Of a stretch of 29,313 bases of DNA, positions 23,707 to 29,313 are shown piece after piece. The position numbers and the translations under genes were made by a program. The stretch is from an uncultured Methanomethylovorans sp. (lineage in GTDB: Archaea; Halobacteriota; Methanosarcinia; Methanosarcinales; Methanosarcinaceae), in NCBI GenBank assembly GCA_937968035.1, contig CALBTS010000167.1, positions 1-29,313 on the forward strand, in the 5' to 3' direction. The notes beneath the pieces are model-generated. The model ran no database searches. It was not told the origin of the DNA and worked only from the letters and a program-made list of their open reading frames with translations. Each line of letters opens with the position of its first letter. The stretch's first letter is position 1.

Positions 23707-24479
23707 TGTGCCATTGCATGTACCAGATTCCTTCTGGTGATAAAGCCTACGAACTCACCTTCAAGATTTAGCACAGGAAGACCTCCGATATTATCTGCAA
23801 GCATCATCTTTGCCACATCTGAAAGGGGAGTGTTCGTATTAACTGTCTTTACGCTTCTCTTCATGATGTCTGCAACGATCAGGTTCTTTATCCTGGCTTC
23901 CTGCTGATTGCCCGAAACTATGTCCCTGAAAGCCCTCATGGCCTTAACAACATCTTTTTCGGTGACAATTCCTGCCAGTTTGCCATTCTCTATAATGGGG
24001 ATCCTTCCTACATTCTTATCCAGCATCAGATGCCTGATATGGCTCACACGGTCACCAGGACTTGCGATCACAGGTTCTCTCTGCATGAACTCGCCAGCAA
24101 AACCATTGAAGTTGTTAGTCTTGAGGAGTTCTGCAGGTGTTACCCAACCCATAACATTTTCATCCTTGCAGACGATGATAACTCCCTGGTTCTTGTCAAT
24201 AAGGGTGACAGCGTCCTTTACCTTTACATCCGGAAAAACCTTCACAAAGTTATCAGAAACAGCTGTTGCTACATGAAGTGAGGATGCAGGCATGCTTCCC
24301 TTCTTCCGGGTACCGAGTTCTCTGGTGAGGTTTCTCATAGTAAGGATACCAACTACCTTCTCCTCATGTTTCACGAGGGCCCGACGCATTTCTTTCTTTT
24401 CCATAATATCAAGTGCGTGGGAAAGAGTATCTGATTTACTGATAGTTGGTGGTTCTGTCATTATGTCCTTTACTTCCAT
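23703..24479 (-). CDS. Four-CBS-domain protein 1 of the cluster
   Basis: The 258-residue protein is four CBS domains (two Bateman modules) with no other domain. The domain starts are about residues 1 ([13 protein letters not shown]), 60, 128 ([13 protein letters not shown]) and 197 ([11 protein letters not shown]). Each ends in the usual V-G-I-[IVL]-T-x-[RK]-[ND] segment, for example [12 protein letters not shown] pairs bind AMP, ADP, ATP, SAM or other adenosyl ligands and act as sensors (family knowledge). ATG 24479 has GGTGA five bases upstream; a GTG at 24488 is also open but lacks that support. The gene overlaps the start of the RNA ligase gene by four bases, so the sensor and ligase are translationally coupled. 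Confidence 0.92.
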   Translation of the reverse strand: MEVKDIMTEPPTISKSDTLSHALDIMEKKEMRRALVKHEEKVVGILTMRNLTRELGTRKKGSMPASSLHVATAVSDNFVKVFPDVKVKDAVTLIDKNQGVIIVCKDENVMGWVTPAELLKTNNFNGFAGEFMQREPVIASPGDRVSHIRHLMLDKNVGRIPIIENGKLAGIVTEKDVVKAMRAFRDIVSGNQQEARIKNLIVADIMKRSVKTVNTNTPLSDVAKMMLADNIGGLPVLNLEGEFVGFITRRNLVHAMAQ

Positions 24480-24515
24480 GTCTTTCACCTTCAGGTTGTA
24501 TTAGTTTTTGTTCCT

Positions 24516-25364
24516 TCACTGCGCTATCCTTATCAGGTCCTTCCTTCGGATAACACCAACGATCTCGTTATCCTTTTCTACTGGCAGGACCCTTGAGTTA
24601 TCCTCTACAATGAGCTTTGCAGCTTCAACTGCTGAATCGTCCCATTTCACAATAGTACTGATATCTGACATGATATCTTCAGCAACCAGAGGCACTTCTT
24701 TTATATATCTATATGCCTTCTGCCCGCCGGATGTAGCACGTCTGGCCATCTTGATATTTTTTGTAGGAAGTTCTCCGTCAGCACCTGCTACTATGTTAAG
24801 GGCAACGTTGTTAAAGGATATCAGCCCCACTACCTTTTCAGCATCATCGACAACCATAACCTCATCAATGTTATTTTTCTCCATCTCCTCGATTGCATGG
24901 TTAATGGTATGGTGCCTGTGTATTCGAACAGGCTCGTCAGATATGATCTCATATACTTTCTTGTCGAACTTTTTTTCATCAAGCTTGGAAACATATCTCA
25001 CGATATCGGTACCTGTTACTATGCCAACAAGTCCCTTTTTAATCACCGCAAGGTAGTTGATGTTGTTCTCCAACATGAGATTCCCGGCTTGGGAGATCGA
25101 AGCTTCCGGATAGATAGTTATCGGATTTTCTGTCATCACCATGCTTACAGGGATCTTATCTATAGGGCGCCTTTTCCAGACAGGTTCTGCCTGGGCAAGT
25201 TTTTTGCTCAGGTCAGCCTGTGAGATAATGCCCATCATTTTTTCACCATCACCTACAACAACTGTGCTGATCTTATGTTTCAGCATCAGATTCCTTGCAC
25301 GTGATACCGGCTCATCGGGTCCCATTATGAAAACCGGAGAGCTCATTATATCTGAAACGTTCAT
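24516..25364 (-). CDS. Four-CBS-domain protein 2 of the cluster
   Basis: The 282-residue protein is four CBS domains, at about 1-58 (MNVSDIMSSPVFI), 72-127 (VSMVMTENPITI), 135-194 (YEIISDEPVRI) and 226-282 (AEDIMSDISTIV). A 30-residue Lys/Arg-rich linker separates the third from the fourth (KNIKMARRATSGGQKAYRY), which could bind nucleic acid or be a hinge; that is inference. The ATG follows GGAGGAAGTAA, a strong ribosome binding site. It is 36 bases from the next CBS gene downstream and 49 from the one upstream. No enzymatic domain is attached. Confidence 0.92.
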   Translation of the reverse strand: MNVSDIMSSPVFIMGPDEPVSRARNLMLKHKISTVVVGDGEKMMGIISQADLSKKLAQAEPVWKRRPIDKIPVSMVMTENPITIYPEASISQAGNLMLENNINYLAVIKKGLVGIVTGTDIVRYVSKLDEKKFDKKVYEIISDEPVRIHRHHTINHAIEEMEKNNIDEVMVVDDAEKVVGLISFNNVALNIVAGADGELPTKNIKMARRATSGGQKAYRYIKEVPLVAEDIMSDISTIVKWDDSAVEAAKLIVEDNSRVLPVEKDNEIVGVIRRKDLIRIAQ

Positions 25365-25413
25365 TTACTTCCTCCAATAGTCATTTTTTAATCACTAGCT
25401 GTTCTTCGTCTGT

Positions 25414-26382
25414 TCAATAGACGGCTCTCAGGAAGTCTCTTTCAGTAATTATACCGCAGAGGACATCATTATCAATTACTGGCAGAGAACCTACTCTCTT
25501 CTCTATCATCAATCTTGCAGCATCTCCCAGGTCCATCTCAGGTGAGGCCCATACGACATCTTTGTTAATAAGTGAGGTTATTGGTTCGCTGAAAGCCTCA
25601 TGGAAATTACCTGTTACGATCTTTTCAAAGGCTTTTCCGCTCCCCAGGAAATTCATAATGTTGGATGCTGTAACGATACCTATCAATATGCCATCTTTTG
25701 CAATAGGCAATCGTCTGAAGCCCCTACTGACCATTATCTTTGCTGCATCCTCTATAGTAGTATCGAACGGTACAGTTTTCACTTTTGTGCTCATGTAGTT
25801 CCTGATAGAATCATAATCAATGGTATCTGCCATAAGATTCAGGAAATCCCTTTCCGTGAATATAGCACATACTCTGTTATCTTCGTCAACTACAGGCAAT
25901 CCTCCTGTATTTCTCTGGATCATCATCTCCACTGCATCGGAAATACTTGCTTTGGATGTAAGAAAGGCTACATCACGTTGCATAATCTCGCTCACGTCAG
26001 CATTGATAGCTGCCAGGAGGTTTCCTTTATAGTATTTTTCTACAAGCAGGTTCTTTGAACCGCCTCCAAGGAAGTTTACAATATCCATTGAGGTGATGAT
26101 CCCTTCAAGGCGTTTTGTACCTGCGTCTGCGATCGGCACTCTTCTAAAACCTTTATTGGTCATCGTTTTTATAGCACCCATGATCGTTGTCGTGGGAGGA
26201 AGAGTTATCACGTCTTTCTTGGCCACAACACTCATGTCACCTTTCTTTTCTGCAGCTTTCGCCTTGAACTCAACAGGTGCTACATCCATAGTACTTGTAC
26301 TGCTGATCATACCTGGGTCCTTTTTATGATTGCCCTGGTATTCCATATTGTTCTGGAACTTCGATCTGTCTGCTGTGACCAT
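25414..26382 (-). CDS. Four-CBS-domain protein 3 of the cluster
   Basis: With ATG 26382 this is a 322-residue protein with an N-terminal tail of about 50 residues of low complexity, then four CBS domains. These begin near MSVVAKKDVITLPPTTTI, VSEIMQRDVAFL, IRNYMSTKVKTV and ITSLINKDVVWA. The first and third are very alike (GFRRVPIA...IVNFLGGG and GFRRLPIA...IMNFLGSG), and the second and fourth also match (GGLPVVD..., GSLPVID... with ERDFL), so a two-CBS unit was duplicated. The start is uncertain: TTG 26403, ATG 26382 and ATG 26310 (after AAGGA) are all open. Gaps are 49 bases to CBS gene 2 and about 94-115 to CBS gene 4. Confidence 0.88.
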   Translation of the reverse strand: MVTADRSKFQNNMEYQGNHKKDPGMISSTSTMDVAPVEFKAKAAEKKGDMSVVAKKDVITLPPTTTIMGAIKTMTNKGFRRVPIADAGTKRLEGIITSMDIVNFLGGGSKNLLVEKYYKGNLLAAINADVSEIMQRDVAFLTSKASISDAVEMMIQRNTGGLPVVDEDNRVCAIFTERDFLNLMADTIDYDSIRNYMSTKVKTVPFDTTIEDAAKIMVSRGFRRLPIAKDGILIGIVTASNIMNFLGSGKAFEKIVTGNFHEAFSEPITSLINKDVVWASPEMDLGDAARLMIEKRVGSLPVIDNDVLCGIITERDFLRAVY

Positions 26383-26496
26383 ATCTGTTCTTTTTTTTGT
26401 CAATTAAACCACCGGCACATAAAATATTCTTCTGTTCAACTGCTTTCAGGGACCAAAAAGTAAAGGCCCTCATTTTTCTATTATAGCTTCACCAGT

Positions 26497-27285
26497 TCAG
26501 AAACCAGTGCCTATAAGGCAGGCAGATACTAATGCAGACCTGCTTACGATGCCCAAAAGCTTCTTATTGCTGGCTACGGCTATCCTGCCAATGTCATATT
26601 GCAGGATCTTATCAATGGCCTCTTTCACTGAAGCCTCCGGGGGTAAAGTGTACATAGGAGTGGACATAACCTTTTCCACTTTCGGTGCATCACCGGCTTT
26701 TGCACTCCGTCCATCAACTTCTCCCACTCTTGCATAACCTGCTTTTATGATATCTCTTCTTGTCACCATTCCAATAGTTTCATTGGTATGTGATACCACA
26801 GGTATTCCAGTATAATCGTGCTCAAGCATTTGATGCCACACCTTGGTTATACTGTCGTCCGGATAGCAGGTCGTCACATCTGTCATCATGATCTCTTCAA
26901 TGTACAGAGGAGACTTTTTTGTTGGCTTGATGGTTGCCAGTATATCTGCATCGCTTATGATCCCTACTAACTGTCTGTCAACACCTGATACCACAGGAAC
27001 TCTATGTTGAGCCGCATCAAGCATTAAGCGTGCAGCTTTCAATATTTCCATTTCAGGTGTGATCATTGGTGTTTCCTTTACATATCCTTCCACTGTCACA
27101 TTGGACTTGGTGGCTCTTATTTTAAGTACATCTCCGTCTGTAAGTATTCCACTCACTTTCATGGAATCGTCAACTACAGGTACACCTCTCAAAAAATGGT
27201 CACGCATAACTTGACGTGCATGGGTCATAAGGTCGGTCTCTTTCACATATAAGGGATTCTTTGACATTATCCTCTCTACTGTCAT
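26497..27285 (-). CDS. Four-CBS-domain protein 4 of the cluster
   Basis: The 262-residue protein is four CBS domains, starting MTVERIMSKNPLYV, VEGYVKETPMITP, YIEEIMMTDVTTC and VEKVMSTPMYTLP. The last two are separated by a longer linker (about 183-200). The ATG follows GGAGGATATCT, a strong ribosome binding site. The C terminus ends SRSALVSACLIGTGF, less polar than in the neighbours. It lies 41 bases downstream of CBS gene 5 and 94 or more upstream of CBS gene 3. No catalytic domain is present. Confidence 0.91.
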   Translation of the reverse strand: MTVERIMSKNPLYVKETDLMTHARQVMRDHFLRGVPVVDDSMKVSGILTDGDVLKIRATKSNVTVEGYVKETPMITPEMEILKAARLMLDAAQHRVPVVSGVDRQLVGIISDADILATIKPTKKSPLYIEEIMMTDVTTCYPDDSITKVWHQMLEHDYTGIPVVSHTNETIGMVTRRDIIKAGYARVGEVDGRSAKAGDAPKVEKVMSTPMYTLPPEASVKEAIDKILQYDIGRIAVASNKKLLGIVSRSALVSACLIGTGF

Positions 27286-27326
27286 AGATATCCTCCATTT
27301 AGAATGGACAGGTCAATGATACAGGG

Positions 27327-27935
27327 CTAATCGTAATAGCCTTCTTCTTCTTTGCAGTCTTCACAGAGCATAAGTCCGTTCATCAGGGTAAGGTCTGTAT
27401 ATGCACCGCATCTCTGGCATATTCCTCTTTCTATCCCTGATTCTTCCACAAAATTACTCTCGTCCCGATGCAGTTCGATCAGGCTTTCAAGAATAGTGTT
27501 GAGACCAGGTGATATTGTAAGTATGTCCCTGTCTGTGATGATACCCACCATTCTATCACCATCTATCACTGCAAGCCTGCGGATGTTGCATCTGGTCATC
27601 TGTTCTGCAGCTTCTATGACGTTTGTTGATGGTTTTGTTGCTATGATGGGAGAAGACATGATCTTACCTGCCACAACTGTACTTGGCACAATATTATTGA
27701 CCACCACTTTGCTGATGATGTCTGCCTCTGTTATTATTCCCACAGGATCATCATCTTCAGTGATGATCACACTGCCTACTTTCTGGCGGATCATCTCCCG
27801 GGCAATTTCAAGAACACTAGAATTGATATTTGCAACGACTACATTGCTGGTCATTACTTCCCGGACTGACATCTCCTTACGGATCTCATTAATAGATGTG
27901 TCAGTTTCAAGGTCCCATTGCGCACCCAAAACCAT
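27327..27935 (-). CDS. Two-CBS-domain protein with C-terminal zinc ribbon (first gene of the cluster)
   Basis: The 202-residue protein has two CBS domains (about 22-80, MSVREVMTSNVVVAN; and 88-148, AGKIMSSPIIATKP) and a C-terminal zinc ribbon CQRCGAYTDLTLMNGLMLC..C with two CxxC pairs. A linker of about 20 acidic residues lies between them. The zinc ribbon could bind nucleic acid or a protein, with the CBS pair reporting nucleotide state. GGAG lies about 11 bases before ATG 27935; another ATG five bases upstream is out of frame. It is the first of the five CBS genes and is preceded by clear TATA-like elements, so it probably heads the operon. Confidence 0.9.
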   Translation of the reverse strand: MVLGAQWDLETDTSINEIRKEMSVREVMTSNVVVANINSSVLEIAREMIRQKVGSVIITEDDDPVGIITEADIISKVVVNNIVPSTVVAGKIMSSPIIATKPSTNVIEAAEQMTRCNIRRLAVIDGDRMVGIITDRDILTISPGLNTILESLIELHRDESNFVEESGIERGICQRCGAYTDLTLMNGLMLCEDCKEEEGYYD

Positions 27936-27998
27936 TGCATAACACGCTCCTGTTATTTTTAAGGAAAGTGATTGCCCACAAATGAATGTTATTATTAA

Positions 27999-28030
27999 TT
28001 GTATATATAGATGTTCGTAGAATATATACT
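27999..28030 (-). promoter_or_regulatory. Probable promoter of the CBS gene cluster
   Basis: On the minus strand two TATA-like elements occur: AGTATATATTC (about 28020-28030) and CTATATATAC (about 28000-28009). The closer would start transcription near 27978, leaving a leader of about 40 bases. The 138-base gap to the RPA gene and these elements suggest that the CBS genes start their own transcript. Confidence 0.5.
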
Positions 28031-28073
28031 AAAAGAATAGTGGCAGGAATGTTTATTGCATTTCTAAAGTTCA

Positions 28074-29201
28074 TCAGGGGTTGATGATTATCCGTGTCCG
28101 GTTTCCTGCACTGAGTTCAACGTCTTCATTAAAACCTGATTTTGCATAAGCATCTATGATCTGTACAGGTGTATCGATATCAAGTTCATCTACCAGCAAT
28201 GCGTGGTCAGCCCACAAGGCCACCCTTATTCTGCCCGTGTCATCGGAAACATATATATTTGAGACCATGTTTACCGTACCATCGTCCCTGTTGAACTCCC
28301 TTATTTCTCCCAATCCTGACACAGAACCCTGTATGGAATAAGATTCTCCAGGTACGATATCTGCAATGGCAGTGAAATTTTCCTGGTACTTGACAGAAGT
28401 TTCGGTCTTCTTTATTAGCCCATGGTTTCCGATCTGTATCTCTACCTGCTGGTTGAAGTTGTTCGCCCGTGCATAACCGTTGATGATCTCTATTGCATCT
28501 CCGGGAAGAAGTTCTGTCATTTTGTCTGTTTTGTCATCCCACAGTGTTATCCTTATTTTACCAGTATCATCGCCAATAGTTATATTGCCTACACGGCCTT
28601 TTGATCCATCTTTCTTGTTAAAGGTGCGGACATCCGAAATATCAAGCAATCTTCCAACGACGTTAATACTTCCCATGCCATCTTTGATGTCTGATATCTT
28701 AGTTGAAGGATTTTTGACCTGTACTTCTTCATCTGTTTGGGATAGTACCCCGTTGTTGCCTATGTTAACTTCAACGCCTGAATATCCTTCCTTCACATAA
28801 CCGCTTATCTGCAGGTTCTGGTTTATTTCAATGAAGCCCTGATTGATCAGATCTGCTTTATCATCCCATAGTGTTATCCTTACACTTCCGGTTTCATCCG
28901 CCACCAGAAGATTTCCAACTCTTCCTGTTGTGCCATCACTGCGTGTGAATTCTCTTATGGGGAAAACAGATACTACCTTTGCAATGAAGTTTACGTTTCC
29001 ACTGTCACTTTTTATGTCAGCTATTTTTTGTGATGACCTTCCGGTTTCGTTCAGCCCCAGGTCGTGTGCCACAAGCATGGCAGCTGTCTTTTCATCACAT
29101 AGGCCACCCATTTGTTCTACTTTCTCATTTACCTTTTCAACAAATTCTTCCTTGCTTATGGATTTGCTAAGTTTTGAGTAGATCTCGTCTATCCCGTTCA
29201 T
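28074..29201 (-). CDS. Replication protein A-like single-strand DNA-binding protein with three OB folds
   Basis: The 375-residue protein has an N-terminal helical region (KEEFVEKVNEKVEQMGGLCDEKTAAMLVAHDLG) common to archaeal RPA, then three OB folds at about 60-155, 170-265 and 279-375. Each has the same pattern of (V/I)-x-G-x-V, then REF-x-R-x-DG, then (G)NL-x-V-x-DDTG-x-(I/V)RI-x-LW. No zinc finger is present. Methanosarcinales have several RPA paralogues with differing OB numbers (family knowledge); three OB folds without zinc is one variant. ATG 29201 gives an MNGIDEIYSKLS start; an upstream frame to 29234 is less likely. It is 138 bases from the CBS cluster on the same strand. Confidence 0.9.
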   Translation of the reverse strand: MNGIDEIYSKLSKSISKEEFVEKVNEKVEQMGGLCDEKTAAMLVAHDLGLNETGRSSQKIADIKSDSGNVNFIAKVVSVFPIREFTRSDGTTGRVGNLLVADETGSVRITLWDDKADLINQGFIEINQNLQISGYVKEGYSGVEVNIGNNGVLSQTDEEVQVKNPSTKISDIKDGMGSINVVGRLLDISDVRTFNKKDGSKGRVGNITIGDDTGKIRITLWDDKTDKMTELLPGDAIEIINGYARANNFNQQVEIQIGNHGLIKKTETSVKYQENFTAIADIVPGESYSIQGSVSGLGEIREFNRDDGTVNMVSNIYVSDDTGRIRVALWADHALLVDELDIDTPVQIIDAYAKSGFNEDVELSAGNRTRIIINP

Positions 29202-29313
29202 GATTATTCCCTGGAAATGTATTATTGGGAGCATTTGCCCCTAAGGTAATCTCTCTGCTTTGTGTAACCTGATAGTATGAGTATGTATTAAATCTGACGA
29301 AACTATTATCATA

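Noticed and set aside
24508..25056. A 182-codon plus-strand frame opposite CBS protein 2
   Set aside because: Ser/Thr/Phe-rich shadow of the CBS coding strand; no ribosome binding site.
22534..27935. IMP dehydrogenase or a CBS-containing channel/transporter
   Set aside because: No catalytic barrel or membrane domain is present in any of the five genes; they are stand-alone CBS proteins.
1..29313. CRISPR array, insertion sequence or prophage
   Set aside because: No regularly spaced repeats, transposase, integrase or terminal inverted repeats were found; codon style looks uniform.

Overview
This window comes from a methanogenic archaeon, most probably of the family Methanosarcinaceae (Methanolobus- or Methanomethylovorans-like). 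The genus is an inference from protein character, not a measured match. The evidence is a four-subunit archaeal pyruvate:ferredoxin oxidoreductase in gamma-delta-alpha-beta order, HerA/NurA, an archaeal Rnl3-type RNA ligase, a SelB-like (SelBL) factor, UPF0200/UPF0201 proteins, an OB-fold RPA, a tRNA-Lys, BRE/TATA-type promoters and GGTGA-type ribosome binding sites. The first 46 bases are not biological. They read as the end of an Illumina P7 primer, an 8-base index and the read-2 adapter, so the left edge is a raw contig end.

Layout. 256-2944 (+): an aldo/keto reductase with a ferredoxin-like tail, a cysteine-rich zinc-ribbon protein and a GNAT acetyltransferase. 2972-5502 (-): a SulP anion permease and endonuclease III. 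5596-8484 (-): the porCDAB operon for pyruvate:ferredoxin oxidoreductase, with overlapping stops and starts and a structured promoter region full of repeats, then a tRNA-dihydrouridine synthase (-). 10011-11778 (+): a tight three-gene operon (UPF0200 P-loop protein, UPF0201 protein, sugar-phosphate isomerase-like TIM barrel). 11801-12157 (-): a 56-residue ribbon-helix-helix regulator and tRNA-Lys(CUU). 12272-15365 (-): nurA-herA DNA end-processing pair with an apparently leaderless promoter. 15631-19072 (+): a sodium:solute symporter with a long C-terminal extension, an unknown helical protein and a folate-domain-free MetE-like methyltransferase. 19081-20085 (-): a SpoIIM/DUF95 membrane protein, divergent from a KaiC-like ATPase and an unknown partner (20178-21437, +).

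21444-29201 (-) is the most unusual block. Reading in the direction of transcription there is a three-OB-fold RPA, then five consecutive CBS-domain genes (2+4+4+4+4 = 18 CBS domains, the first with a C-terminal zinc ribbon), then an ATP-dependent RNA ligase whose start overlaps the last CBS gene, then a SelB-like G-domain protein. The five CBS genes, the ligase and perhaps SelBL look like one transcription unit. I infer a nucleotide-sensing module tied to RNA repair or translation; this is not shown by the sequence alone.

No CRISPR array, insertion sequence, rRNA or phage gene is visible. Most of the window is core-genome-like.
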